Origin: Sphingobium aromaticiconvertens
Lineage (GTDB): Bacteria; Pseudomonadota; Alphaproteobacteria; Sphingomonadales; Sphingomonadaceae
Direction: 5' to 3'
Length of the DNA: 64,000 bases
Assembly (NCBI RefSeq): GCF_037154075.1
Contig: NZ_JBANRJ010000002.1
Span: forward strand, 1-64,000
A program made the translations under genes and the position numbers. The notes under the pieces were generated by a model. The model ran no database searches. It was not told the DNA's origin and saw only the letters and a list, made by a program, of their open reading frames with translations. Positions 1 to 8,323 of the stretch are shown piece after piece. The first letter of the stretch is position 1; each line of letters begins with the position of its first letter.

Positions 1-268
1 GCCATTTGCCGCTATGCACCACGAATATTTCGGCATGTTCATGGCTGTGCTGGGAATTGACGCATCCCCCGGGCTGACGCGCGGCACTGACGTTGAAGCC
101 GTGCTTTTCGCGAATGTGGACGAACTGGTTGGGATTTTCCCCGACCCCCGCGCCAATGATCGTGAAATTCTCCTTCCTGTCCGAACCCGGCGAGCGCGTA
201 TCGATGAACGCATTCATGCAGGGGACCAGATCCGCGTAGCGCACGAGGCGGTCGTTCAGGTCAATCAT
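1..268 (-). CDS. Cupin-domain protein, N-terminal part (runs off the window)
   Basis: Only the first 89 codons are visible; the 3' end lies beyond base 1. The protein starts MIDLNDRLVRYADLVPC and carries a cupin motif near residues 72-87 (HSHEHAEIFVVHSG), with the His-x-His and Glu that usually bind a divalent metal. Cupins of this type include ring-cleaving dioxygenases and small-molecule isomerases, so the reaction cannot be named. It starts 11 bases after the stop of the HpcH/HpaI aldolase gene and is probably the last visible gene of the minus-strand operon that begins with the SDR gene at 2646. Confidence 0.7.
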   Translation of the reverse strand, partial: MIDLNDRLVRYADLVPCMNAFIDTRSPGSDRKENFTIIGAGVGENPNQFVHIREKHGFNVSAARQPGGCVNSQHSHEHAEIFVVHSGKW

Positions 269-279
269 GTGTCTCTCCT

Positions 280-1035
280 TCAAAGCGCCCTGGCGTCCGC
301 GATGACCTGGCGGGCGGCAGCACTCAGCATGGCAAGGTCGGGGGCGGCGGTGACGAAATCGAAGCCTTCAGCCAGCTTGACCCGCGCAAAGCCGCCGCTG
401 CCGCAGAAGATGCCGACCCGCTTGCCGGCCGCATGAGCACGTTCCCGCACATGCGCGATGGCGGATACCACCTCCGCCTCCTCGGTATCGACCAGCGGGG
501 CATGGCCCAGATCGAGCGCGAGATCGGTCGGACCGATGAATACGCCGTCGATCCCGTCTACCGACAGGATCTCGTCGATATTCGCCAGCGCTTCGCGGGT
601 CTCGATCATCGCCAGCCCGACCACGGTCTCGCTCGCCTGCGCGAGATAGCCCGAGCCGTACCGCAGGGATGGCCGTCGCGGACCGAAGGAGCGGAGACCG
701 CGCGGCGAATAATGCAGGGCAGACGCCAATGTTTGCGCTTCCGCGCGGGTGTTCACCATCGGCGCGATTATGCCATAGGCGCCCGCATCGAGCAGTTTCA
801 TGATATCCGACGGATCGTTGACTTGCGTGCGCACGAACGGTTCGGCGCCGCCTAGCTCGATCGCTATCAGCATCGGCGCAACCTGACCGAAATCGATCGG
901 GCTATGCTGCATATCGATGACGACTGCGTCATAATCGAGCCGCGCGAGCGCCTCGGCGTGGAGGGTTCCGGGCAGTTGCAGCCACCCCGCGAGCGCGGGC
1001 CGCCCCTCGTTCCAGCATGTTCGTACCTTATTCAT
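280..1035 (-). CDS. HpcH/HpaI-family aldolase
   Basis: This 251-residue protein belongs to the class II pyruvate-type aldolases that split 4-hydroxy-2-oxo acids into pyruvate plus an aldehyde (HpcH/HpaI, 2-keto-3-deoxyrhamnonate aldolase). Visible family residues are Asp41 and His44 in VIDMQHSPIDF, Arg69, and the metal ligands Glu145 (AMIETREAL) and Asp171 (GPTDLALDLG). Length is normal. It overlaps the preceding hydrolase gene by 8 bases, so the two are translationally coupled. The exact substrate is unknown; the context suggests a hydroxy-oxo acid produced from an aromatic ring. Confidence 0.85.
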   Translation of the reverse strand: MNKVRTCWNEGRPALAGWLQLPGTLHAEALARLDYDAVVIDMQHSPIDFGQVAPMLIAIELGGAEPFVRTQVNDPSDIMKLLDAGAYGIIAPMVNTRAEAQTLASALHYSPRGLRSFGPRRPSLRYGSGYLAQASETVVGLAMIETREALANIDEILSVDGIDGVFIGPTDLALDLGHAPLVDTEEAEVVSAIAHVRERAHAAGKRVGIFCGSGGFARVKLAEGFDFVTAAPDLAMLSAAARQVIADARAL

Positions 1036-1765
1036 GGCTTCCTGGGCCTCCGTGGATGGTCGACGCTTCGGGGAAAAGCAGCCAGTTCCGCATGGCGGCG
1101 CTGACGGCGTCAGGGGCCTCCAGCGTCACCATGTGGCCCACTTCGGCCAGTTCGACATAGGTTGCGCCGGGAATGGTTTCGGCAATCTCGCGATTGCCCT
1201 CCGGCGGCGTGGCCCGATCCTCGCCGCCGCACAGCACCAGTGTCGGGCACGCAATGTCGGACAGATGCGGTCGCGCATCGGGACGCGTCATCATCGCCCG
1301 CTGGTGGGGGCCATAGCTGGCCGGACCATGGTGCCGCATCGAAGCGATCACAGCGGCGGACACGCCCTCCGGCGTGGTGGAGCCGCGCGTCAGATCGGCG
1401 AAGGCGCGCAGGGGTGGATCGGCATCTTCCTCGAAAGCCGCGATATTCGCCAGCCGGCGCGGCGCGTTTTCAGGTTTGTCAGGCCGGGCCGAGGTGCCGA
1501 GCAGAGTCAGCCGGGCGACCCTGTCGGGCGCTCGCCGCACCACCTCGAGTGCCGCGAAGCCTCCAAGCGAAAAGCCCGCCAGAGCGAAGCTGTGGTCCGG
1601 AGCGTATTCAAGGACATGATCCGCCATGGCGGCTATGGTGTCAAAACCCCCCAGATCGACAACCAGCGGAACGCAGATATCCTCCAGCGCATCGACCTGC
1701 GCGCGCCACATTGTCGCGTCGCACAGCGATCCGGGCAGCAGGATCAGGGTTGGTTTTTTTACCAT
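1028..1765 (-). CDS. Alpha/beta hydrolase
   Basis: This 245-residue alpha/beta-fold hydrolase has the nucleophile elbow GFSLGG (Ser66), an acid candidate in CGGEDRATPPE near 186 and the catalytic His in EVGHMVTLEAP near 213. The family contains enol-lactonases, meta-cleavage product hydrolases and small esterases. Its place in an operon with an aldolase, an SDR and a cupin suggests hydrolysis of a lactone or C-C bond in an aromatic pathway, but the substrate cannot be read from the sequence. It lies 56 bases downstream of the SDR gene. Confidence 0.8.
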   Translation of the reverse strand: MVKKPTLILLPGSLCDATMWRAQVDALEDICVPLVVDLGGFDTIAAMADHVLEYAPDHSFALAGFSLGGFAALEVVRRAPDRVARLTLLGTSARPDKPENAPRRLANIAAFEEDADPPLRAFADLTRGSTTPEGVSAAVIASMRHHGPASYGPHQRAMMTRPDARPHLSDIACPTLVLCGGEDRATPPEGNREIAETIPGATYVELAEVGHMVTLEAPDAVSAAMRNWLLFPEASTIHGGPGSHE

Positions 1766-1821
1766 CGGAATTCGGCCTCTCTTGCCTGCCGCCTTGCCGG
1801 AGCGCTGGATGATCGATCCGT

Positions 1822-2646
1822 TTAGCCCGCAGTGTAGCCGCCATCGGCATAAAGGACGTGCCCGGTGTAGAAGTTGGAAGCGCGCGAACAGAGAAACAGC
1901 AAAGGACCGGCGAGATCGTCCGGCTCGCCCAGACGACCGAGGGGGATGCGCGGCAGCAGATTGGCGCGTGTTGTCACCGCCCGTTCGCTGTCTTCAAACA
2001 TCCATGCCGTCAGGTCCGAACGAAACACCGTCGGAGCTATCGCATTCACCGTAATTCCATGCCCGCCAAGCTCGCATCCCAGCGCGCGCACGATCCCGTC
2101 GATGGCCGATTTCGAGGCGCAATAAGCGGTGTATCCCGCCGGATGCCCCAATTTGCCGCGCGCCGACGACATGAGCACGATCTTGCCCCCGTCCCCCTGA
2201 GCGACCAGTTGGCGGGTCATCGCCTGCGCCATCAGCCAGGGTCCGGCGACATTCGCCTGCATCACGGCGTCGAAACGGGCGAACGTCATGTCTTCGATCT
2301 TCGCCACGTCATTCATCCCGGAAGCGACGACCAGAATGTCGGCGCGTCCGAAACGCGCGACCGCGGCTTCGAGTATCGCTGCTGCGTCCGCCTCCTCCTC
2401 CGGTCGACGGACGATGGTCTCAACAGACGCACCGGCGTTCGCGCAGTCATCCGCGACCAAACGCAATGCATCGGCATTGCCACCAGACAGGACAAGATGG
2501 GCTCCTGCGGCAGCGAGTACGCGGGCAGCCAGCGCCCCAAAGGCGCCCGATGCCCCAGTGATGATCGCTATTTTGCCCCTCACGTCGAAAAGAACCGACG
2601 GATCGGCGATTCCGCCAGACGCCAGCGCGCCGCTGCTCAAGGTCAT
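1822..2646 (-). CDS. SDR-family oxidoreductase (copy 1)
   Basis: This 274-residue classical short-chain dehydrogenase has the nucleotide-binding motif TGASGAFG near residues 28-35, catalytic Ser in SSARGK and the YTAYCASK active-site motif. The start at 2646 is preferred over a longer frame because a GGGAGA ribosome-binding site sits just upstream. It is a close paralogue of the SDR at 12906-13706: both share SSARGKLGHPAGY, VNAIAPTVFRS and the C-terminus YADGGYTAG. It heads a minus-strand operon with a hydrolase, an aldolase and a cupin. A palindromic operator lies about 100 bases upstream of the start. Substrate unknown, probably a cyclic alcohol or ketone intermediate. Confidence 0.85.
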   Translation of the reverse strand: MTLSSGALASGGIADPSVLFDVRGKIAIITGASGAFGALAARVLAAAGAHLVLSGGNADALRLVADDCANAGASVETIVRRPEEEADAAAILEAAVARFGRADILVVASGMNDVAKIEDMTFARFDAVMQANVAGPWLMAQAMTRQLVAQGDGGKIVLMSSARGKLGHPAGYTAYCASKSAIDGIVRALGCELGGHGITVNAIAPTVFRSDLTAWMFEDSERAVTTRANLLPRIPLGRLGEPDDLAGPLLFLCSRASNFYTGHVLYADGGYTAG

Positions 2647-2745
2647 CCGATTCTCCCGTGCTGGTGAACTGTCGCACCAATTATCAGTATAAATTGCATT
2701 GCTATTTGGTTCAGTCAACAGCGAGAGTGAGCGATTTGGCAATAA

Positions 2746-2762
2746 ATACCGTTATACGGTAC
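2746..2762. promoter_or_regulatory. Palindromic operator upstream of SDR copy 1
   Basis: The sequence ATACCGTTATACGGTAC contains the perfect inverted repeat TACCG-TTATA-CGGTA. A near-identical palindrome sits between the cyclase and IclR genes at 15030-15046. It lies about 100 bases upstream of the SDR start and about 33 bases from the end of the IS5-family element. It is inferred to be the binding site of the IclR regulator encoded at 15131. Confidence 0.55.
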
Positions 2763-2794
2763 AATCTGTACTGTTATTTAGGCTCATGGCGATG

Positions 2795-3630
2795 CTAGGG
2801 TCAGGACTCATAGCCAGAACATGACGGTTGCGGCGAGAGCGACGGCGGAGAGGAAGACGTTGGGGCACCTGTCGTAGCGTGTTGCGACGCGCCTCCAGTC
2901 TTTGAGACGGCCGAACATGATCTCGATCCTGTTGCGACCTTTGTATCGGCGCTTGTCGTATTTGACGAGCTTTTTGCGGGACTTTCTGCCTGGGATGCAA
3001 GGGGTAATCCCTTTTTCCTCAAGGGCATCGCGGAACCAGTCGGCATCATAGCCCCGGTCGCCCAGCAGCCAGTCTGCTTTGGGTAGGCCGTCCAACAAGG
3101 CGGCCGCGCCGGTGTAATCGCTGACCTGACCCGCGGTCATGAAGAAGCTGATCGGACGGCCCCTGCCATCCGTGACAGCGTGAAGCTTGGTGTTCATGCC
3201 ACCTTTCGTGCGCCCGATCAGGCGCCCAAGACCCCCTTTTTAACCCGCAGGCTCGAAGCCGTGCGGTGTGCTTTGAGATAGGTCGCGTCGATCATGATCG
3301 TCTTGCGCTCGCTGCCCTTGGCAGACAGGCCGTCCATCATCGCGATGAAGACACCCATGTCTCCCCATCGCTTCCAGCGGTTATAAAGCGTCTTTGCCGG
3401 ACCATACTCCCTGGGCGCGTCACGCCACCTCAACCCATTGCGATTGACGAAGATGATCCCGCTCAGCACCCGCCGATCATCAACGCGCGGCCTGCCATGG
3501 CTCTTGGGAAAGAATGGCTGAAGCCGAGCCATCTGCTCGTCTGTCAGCCAGAAAAGATCACTCATCGTTCAGGCTCCTTACCAAGCCTGAATCACACCAA
3601 TCACCCCAAATCAATGGGTCCTGACCCTAG
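2795..3630 (-). mobile_element. IS5-family (IS427-group) insertion sequence, intact
   Basis: This 836-bp element is bounded by inverted repeats: CTAGGGTCAGGACTCAT at the left and, read inward, CTAGGGTCAGGACCCAT at the right (16 of 17 match). CTAG is present at both ends, compatible with the short T-A target duplications of this group. It holds one transposase in two overlapping frames. It lies between the SDR operator and the MFS gene, so it separates what was probably a shared divergent promoter. Confidence 0.85.
2808..3565 (-). CDS. IS5-family transposase made by -1 frameshift
   Basis: The first frame (3565-3218, 115 aa) starts MSDLFWLTDEQMARLQPFFP and holds the N-terminal domain and the first catalytic Asp (MIDATYLKAHR). 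The second frame (to 2808) carries GRTKGGMNTKLHAVTDG, the second Asp (GDRGYDADWFRDAL) and the Glu-region RNRIEIMFGRLKDWRR. A run of A then G (AAAAAGGGGG) near 3235 is the likely slippery site; a -1 slip joins the frames as LGRLIGRTKGGMN. This arrangement is normal for the IS427 group, so it is not evidence of decay. Confidence 0.88.
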
Positions 3631-3658
3631 ACAGGATCAAAATCAAGGGGAGAGGGAT

Positions 3659-4891
3659 ATGGAAGCCGAGAACCGCCGCTACGAACGAATCGCGACCGCC
3701 GTGCTGGGACTGACGTTCGGCATCGTCTTCTTCGACCGCAACGCGCTGAATTTCCTGATGCCGTTCATCCTGCGCGACATTGCGTTGACCAACACGCAGA
3801 TCGGCCTCGCCGCCTCCGGGCTGGCTTTGACATGGGCATTGTCGGGCATGATGATCGGCAGGCTTTCGGACCGGATCGGTCGACGCAAGCCGCTCCTCAT
3901 CGGCGCCGTCCTGGCCTTTTCAGCCTCCTCCTTCGTGACGGGCATCACCTGGTCGTTCGCCACGCTGCTGGGCGCGCGCCTGCTCATGGGCCTTGCCGAA
4001 GGGCCGGTGCTGCCGATCTCGCAGACGCTGATGGCCGCTGCCTCGTCGCCGGAACGGCGCGGTCGCAACATGGGCCTGATGCAGAATGTACTCAGCAACC
4101 TGATGGGCAGCCTCGTCGCGCCGCTCGTCGTCGTCGCGCTGGCGACCAGCTATGGCTGGCGGTACGCCTTCTTTCTGACCGCCCTCCCCGGCTTCGTCGC
4201 GGCTGCGCTGATCTGGCGCTACATCGAGGAACCGGAACCGCGTGCGCGACAGGCTGCGGATCGTTCAGACCAACAGGCCTCGGTGCGCGATGTGCTGCGC
4301 CATCGCAACATCAGGCTCTGCCTCTTCATCAGTCCGCTGATCGTGGGCTGGATGATCAGTGGATGGGTGTTCCTGCCCATCTATTTCACCTCCGTCGCCG
4401 GATTCACGCCGACGCAGATGAGCGCGCTGCTCAGCGTTCTGGGCCTTACGGGAGCGATCGCTGGTTATCTCGTACCGGCACTTTCCGACCGTTTCGGACG
4501 GCGGCTGGTGGTGGCAGCCGGATGCCTGCTCGGCATCCTGACCCCTCTGGCCGCCATGTGGGGCGTGCATTCCGGCGCTGTAGCGATAGCCGTGCTGGTC
4601 GCGACCGGGTGGATGGCAGGCGGCACCATCTCGATCGTGATGGCGACGATCCCGGCAGAAAGCAGCGACGCCGGACAGGTCACCACCGCGATGGCGCTCG
4701 TCATGGGATCTGGCGAACTGTTCGGCGGCACCCTGGCCCCGACCATCGTCGGCTGGACCATGGACCGTTGGGGCCCGACGGCACCCTTGATGGGTCAGGT
4801 GATCATGATCGCCAGCGCGAGCGTTCTGGCGCTGTTCCTGCGCAATACGACATCACGCCGCATCGCGCTGGACAGCCACCACGCCGCTTGA
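3659..4891 (+). CDS. MFS transporter, probable aromatic-acid uptake
   Basis: This 410-residue protein has about twelve hydrophobic segments. The major facilitator signature GRLSDRIGRRKP lies between the second and third, and a second copy (PALSDRFGRRLVV) lies in the C-terminal half. The start at 3659 follows a purine-rich AAGGGGAGAGGG; a longer upstream frame runs into the IS5 element and is rejected. It probably imports an aromatic or organic acid across the inner membrane for the surrounding pathways. It is convergent with the hydratase gene at 4898. The IS5 element ends about 28 bases before the start codon, so its native promoter may have been displaced. Confidence 0.85.
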   Translation: MEAENRRYERIATAVLGLTFGIVFFDRNALNFLMPFILRDIALTNTQIGLAASGLALTWALSGMMIGRLSDRIGRRKPLLIGAVLAFSASSFVTGITWSFATLLGARLLMGLAEGPVLPISQTLMAAASSPERRGRNMGLMQNVLSNLMGSLVAPLVVVALATSYGWRYAFFLTALPGFVAAALIWRYIEEPEPRARQAADRSDQQASVRDVLRHRNIRLCLFISPLIVGWMISGWVFLPIYFTSVAGFTPTQMSALLSVLGLTGAIAGYLVPALSDRFGRRLVVAAGCLLGILTPLAAMWGVHSGAVAIAVLVATGWMAGGTISIVMATIPAESSDAGQVTTAMALVMGSGELFGGTLAPTIVGWTMDRWGPTAPLMGQVIMIASASVLALFLRNTTSRRIALDSHHAA

Positions 4892-4897
4892 AGCCTG

Positions 4898-5680
4898 TCA
4901 GGTGAAAGATATCCCGATGGCGCCGAGCGGCCCATAGTCGGCGTGGATCACGTCCCCGGCATCGATGTCCACAGGTCGCGTGAACGATCCGCCCAGGATG
5001 ATCTGCCCCTTCTTCAGGCCCGATCCCACGGCATGGAGCTTGTTGACCAGCCAGGCGACGCCTGCAGCCGGATGCCCCATGATCGCGGCAGAGACGCCCG
5101 ATTCCTCGATTATGCCGTTCTTCGACAGCGTCGCTCCGACCCAGCGCACATCGATATCGTAAGGACGAACGGGCCGACCGCCGACAACGATCGCACCGAA
5201 AGCCGCATTGTCCGCAATGGTGTCGACGATCATGCGTGGCACCTCGGTACGATAATCGATGATCTCCAGCGCCGGGACGATGGCTTCGGTCGCGCGCATC
5301 ACGTCATAAATGCGTTTGCCGGGACCGGAAAGATCCTCGCCCATGATGAACGCCAGCTCGACTTCGAGCCGCGGCTTGATGAACCTGTCCCGCGCGATCG
5401 CCGCGCCGTCATTGTACAGCGCGTCGTCGAGGATACGACCGTAATCCGGTTCGGTCATCTTGGACGCCATCTGCATCGCGCGACTGGTCAGGCCGATCTT
5501 GTGCCCCACCACCGTCGCGCCACTGTCGATCCGCGATTGCGCCCACAGATCCTGCACCCTGTAGCTGTCTTCCAGCGTCATGGACGGAAACAGCCTGGAC
5601 AGTTGCGGGGTCGGGACTTTGCTCCGGTCCGCGTCCAGAATGGCATCCGCAGCGCGCCGTAGATCGTCGTTGGTCAACAT
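4898..5680 (-). CDS. 2-keto-4-pentenoate hydratase / fumarylacetoacetase-superfamily protein
   Basis: This 260-residue protein resembles 2-oxopent-4-enoate hydratase and 4-oxalocrotonate decarboxylase. Visible family features are GHKIGLTSRAMQ near residue 59, the metal-binding stretch PRLEVELAFIMGEDL and PALEIIDYR near 140. The start MLTNDDLRR at 5680 is chosen because upstream residues overlap the dioxygenase gene and are not conserved-looking. It follows an intradiol dioxygenase gene by 11 bases. A hydratase of the meta pathway is not expected after intradiol cleavage, so its true substrate may be a different 2-oxo-enoic acid. Confidence 0.85.
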   Translation of the reverse strand: MLTNDDLRRAADAILDADRSKVPTPQLSRLFPSMTLEDSYRVQDLWAQSRIDSGATVVGHKIGLTSRAMQMASKMTEPDYGRILDDALYNDGAAIARDRFIKPRLEVELAFIMGEDLSGPGKRIYDVMRATEAIVPALEIIDYRTEVPRMIVDTIADNAAFGAIVVGGRPVRPYDIDVRWVGATLSKNGIIEESGVSAAIMGHPAAGVAWLVNKLHAVGSGLKKGQIILGGSFTRPVDIDAGDVIHADYGPLGAIGISFT

Positions 5681-5691
5681 CGGCAAGTCTT

Positions 5692-6582
5692 CTACTTGAT
5701 CGGCGGGCGCGGCAGCATCGTCTCGCCCTCTTCCATGACATAAGTGTAGTCGAGCGCGTACCATGGCGTGGCCAGCGTGGGGTCGCCGTCATACGGCTCG
5801 TCGTGCCGCACATAATTGCCGATCAAAACCTGCGTGACGCCGAACTGAACGTCGCTGTCGATGTGGGGGTCGGTCGGGTCATAGACCTGGCTGATCAGCA
5901 CCTTGAAGCCCTGCTTCACGATCAGCGCGTGCAGATGGGCGGGACGATATGGGTGACGCCCCTGGGCCGCCAGCAGCCTGCCCACAACGCCGTCGGTCGG
6001 GACCGGATATCCCACCATCTTCACGGTGCGCAGCCAGAAGCGGCCATCCTCGTCGGTGGTGAACTTGCCGCGCAGGTTCCATTCCGCCTGACCGTCGTCC
6101 TGATTTTCATACAGGCCGACGGGCGAAGCGTGCCAGATATCGACTTCGGCCCCGACCACCGGATTTCCCCGCCGGTCGAGCACGCGCCCCCGCACGATCA
6201 GGGGATCGCCCGGCGTATCGGAGCGCACGATGGAGCCGCCATTTTCCATCCTGGGAGAATGTATCCGCCAGAACGGCCCGAGCAGGTTCTGCGACGTCTC
6301 CGTCTGGCCGGAATCGCCGTTGTTCATGAGGCATATGAGACTGGACACGCCGAGCGACCCCGACATGAGCACGGCCTCATTATGGGAATCGTTGGAGCAT
6401 TGGCCGATGTCGTTGATGATCGCGGTGGCGGCGCGAAATTCCGCCTCCGTCAGACTTACGTCACGTATGAAGCCATGCAGATGGCGGATCAGCGAGACCA
6501 TGATCTTGCGCAGCCGGGGGTCGGACGTACGCTCCATCACCGCCAGCACCACAGGCGTGACATCGTCCATGTCCTTGATCAT
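5692..6582 (-). CDS. Intradiol ring-cleavage dioxygenase, probable hydroxyquinol 1,2-dioxygenase
   Basis: This 296-residue protein has the N-terminal helical dioxygenase domain and a C-terminal beta-sandwich with the non-haem Fe(III) ligands: Tyr in GLYENQDDGQ, Tyr in VGYPVPTDG, and two His in GRHPYRPAHLHALI. The sequence NLRGKFTTDEDGRFWLRTVK is typical of the hydroxyquinol/chlorocatechol branch. It would open hydroxyquinol to maleylacetate. It overlaps the preceding NTF2-like fragment by ATGA and is diverged from the second hydroxyquinol dioxygenase at 19234. Its upstream operon has been cut by the IS3-family element ending at 6801. Confidence 0.85.
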   Translation of the reverse strand: MIKDMDDVTPVVLAVMERTSDPRLRKIMVSLIRHLHGFIRDVSLTEAEFRAATAIINDIGQCSNDSHNEAVLMSGSLGVSSLICLMNNGDSGQTETSQNLLGPFWRIHSPRMENGGSIVRSDTPGDPLIVRGRVLDRRGNPVVGAEVDIWHASPVGLYENQDDGQAEWNLRGKFTTDEDGRFWLRTVKMVGYPVPTDGVVGRLLAAQGRHPYRPAHLHALIVKQGFKVLISQVYDPTDPHIDSDVQFGVTQVLIGNYVRHDEPYDGDPTLATPWYALDYTYVMEEGETMLPRPPIK

Positions 6583-6800
6583 GCATCTTGTCCTGCGATC
6601 CGCCCCGACTGTCCGAAAACATAAGAGGCGTCCGTCGCGTCGCGGCGACCCTTGGCCAATGGCAGCCTGTCGTACAGCCCGTCGCCACCGGTCAGCGTCC
6701 GTGCCCAGTCGGCCACCTTCAACCGCCGCTCGATCCGCCAGCCGTCATCGGTCCGCACCATCTGATCCAGCAGGCGCGATGCCAGGATCATGTCCCCGTC
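6579..6800 (-). pseudogene. NTF2/SnoaL-like protein, 3' fragment cut by an insertion sequence
   Basis: The last ~70 codons of a SnoaL/NTF2-fold protein remain (MILASRLLDQMVRTDDGWRIERRLKVADW, shown here only by its start MILASRLLDQM and RTDDGWRIERR). The frame meets a stop inside the terminal repeat of the IS3-family element, so everything upstream is lost. Such proteins are oxygenase small subunits or cyclase-like enzymes. The stop overlaps the dioxygenase start as ATGA, so the pair was once an operon. Confidence 0.65.
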
Positions 6801-6874
6801 TGTCCGTCGTCAGAACATTTGGCACACGTCGCGTCGTAAATTAGCGGAGTGCGGGCCTCGTCTTGGGGTTGATG

Positions 6875-7855
6875 TTAAGCGGCGAGCCTGCGGTGTTGCA
6901 AGCGCCGATATTCGATGGTCTTTCGCTTGATCCTTTCGCGCTGTTTGATGATGGCGGGAGCCCTGCCGAGGTAGGCGTCGGCGGGCGTCACGTTGTTCAG
7001 GCTCTCGTGGTAACGCTGGTTGTTGTAATGCTCGACGAAGGCCTCGATCTGGGCCTCAAGGTCGCCGGGCAGGAAGTAGTTTTCCAGCAGGATGCGGTTT
7101 TTCAGGGTTTGGTGCCAGCGCTCGATCTTGCCTTGGGTCTGGGGGTGCATCGGAGCGCCGCGTACATGGCTCATCTTCTGGGCATCGATGTATTCCGCCA
7201 GTTCGCCCGCGATGTAGCTGGGGCCGTTATCGCTGAGCAGCCTGGGCTTGTGCAGCACGGTGGCGCTGTCGCAGCCGGAAGCCTTAAGGGCCAGGTCCAG
7301 CGTGTCGGTGACATCCTCGGCGCGCATGTTGGTGCACAGTTTCCAGGCGATAATGTAGCGCGAGAAGTCGTCGAGCACGGTCGACAGGTACATCCAGCCC
7401 CACCCGATGATCTTGAAGTAGGTAAAATCGGTCTGCCACATCTCGTTCGGACGCGTGGTCTGGGTATGGAAGCGATCGGCGGCCTTGATCACCACATAGG
7501 CCGGACTGGTAATCAGATCGTGGGCCTTCAACAGGCGGTAAACGGTGGCCTCCGACACGAAGTAGCGCTTCTCGTCGGTGAAGCGCACCGCCAGTTCGCG
7601 CGGTGACAGCTCGCTGTAATCCAGCGCCATCTCGACGATCTGGCCCTGGATATCGTCGCCGATGCGGTTCCACACCCGACTCGGCGCCGATGGCCGATCT
7701 TCCAGCGCCTCCGGCCCGCCTTCGACGAAGCGATCGTACCAGCGGTAGAACGTCCGGCGGGGGATGCCGAGTTTGTCCAGCGTGTGCTTGGCGGGCAGGT
7801 GCGACTGCTCGACGATCCGGATGATCTCGAGCTTTTCGGATGCGGGATACCTCAT
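6875..7855 (-). CDS. IS3-family transposase OrfB (integrase core)
   Basis: This 326-residue DDE integrase has an N-terminal helix-turn-helix (KLGIPRRTFYRWYDRF) and an rve core with catalytic residues in WQTDFTYFKI (Asp), LLSDNGPSYIAG (Asp) and HPQTQGKIERWHQTLK (Glu). It ends in the usual basic tail. Its start overlaps the OrfA stop as ATGA. It cuts and joins element ends during transposition. Length is normal and no key residue is missing. Confidence 0.9.
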   Translation of the reverse strand: MRYPASEKLEIIRIVEQSHLPAKHTLDKLGIPRRTFYRWYDRFVEGGPEALEDRPSAPSRVWNRIGDDIQGQIVEMALDYSELSPRELAVRFTDEKRYFVSEATVYRLLKAHDLITSPAYVVIKAADRFHTQTTRPNEMWQTDFTYFKIIGWGWMYLSTVLDDFSRYIIAWKLCTNMRAEDVTDTLDLALKASGCDSATVLHKPRLLSDNGPSYIAGELAEYIDAQKMSHVRGAPMHPQTQGKIERWHQTLKNRILLENYFLPGDLEAQIEAFVEHYNNQRYHESLNNVTPADAYLGRAPAIIKQRERIKRKTIEYRRLQHRRLAA

Positions 7856-8238
7856 TCGTCGTCGCCCCCATCCGCGATCATGCTTTTTTTAAGCAGGCGG
7901 TTTTCCAGCGTCAGGTCGGCCACGCATTCCTTCAGGGCACGGGCCTCGCGGCGCAGATCCTGCACCTCGCCAGTGGTCGCAGCACGGGCGGTGTCACCGG
8001 CCAGGCGCCGCTTGCCCGCTTCCATGAACTCCTTCGACCAGGTGTAATACAGGCTTTGGGCAATGCCTTCCTTGCGGCACAACTCGGCGATGCTGTCCTC
8101 GCCGCGCAGACCGTCCAGCACAATACGGATCTTGTCTTCGGCTGAGAAATGGCGCCGGGTCTGCCGCCGGATATCCTTCACAACACGCTCAGCAGGGGCC
8201 TTTGTCGGCGAATTTTTCAAGGAGGGTTTGGGCTTCAT
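7852..8238 (-). CDS. IS3-family transposase OrfA (HTH, leucine zipper)
   Basis: This 128-residue protein starts MKPKPSLKNSPTKAPAERV. It has the transposase_8-type helix-turn-helix (FSAEDKIRIVLDGLRG, then IAELCRKEGIAQSLYYTWSKEF) and a C-terminal helix rich in Leu (VADLTLENRLLKKSMI) for pairing with OrfB. The copy at 61463-61849 is very similar but not identical (e.g. KSAPKAPAERV), so the two elements are related isoforms rather than a recent duplication. Confidence 0.88.
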   Translation of the reverse strand: MKPKPSLKNSPTKAPAERVVKDIRRQTRRHFSAEDKIRIVLDGLRGEDSIAELCRKEGIAQSLYYTWSKEFMEAGKRRLAGDTARAATTGEVQDLRREARALKECVADLTLENRLLKKSMIADGGDDE

Positions 8239-8323
8239 CTTCGTTCCTTCGTCACTACGACGAAGCCCAAACCCTCCTTAATTTACAACCTCAAATCTGT
8301 GCCATTGGTGCTGACGGCGGACA

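Larger units (their letters stand above)
6801..8323 (-). mobile_element. IS3-family insertion sequence (copy 1, intact)
   Basis: This element of about 1523 bp is bounded by related terminal repeats: TGTCCGTCGTCAGAACA at 6801 and, read inward from 8323, TGTCCGCCGTCAGCACC. It encodes OrfA and OrfB with an ATGA overlap. The 3-5 bases flanking the two ends do not match, so no target duplication is visible. Different broken genes lie on each side, which points to deletion or recombination after insertion. A second, truncated relative begins at 61378 in the opposite orientation. Confidence 0.85.

Noticed and set aside
3266..3658. N-terminal extension of the MFS transporter
   Set aside because: The extension runs inside the IS5-family element; the native start at 3659 has a purine-rich site and begins the normal MFS N-terminus.
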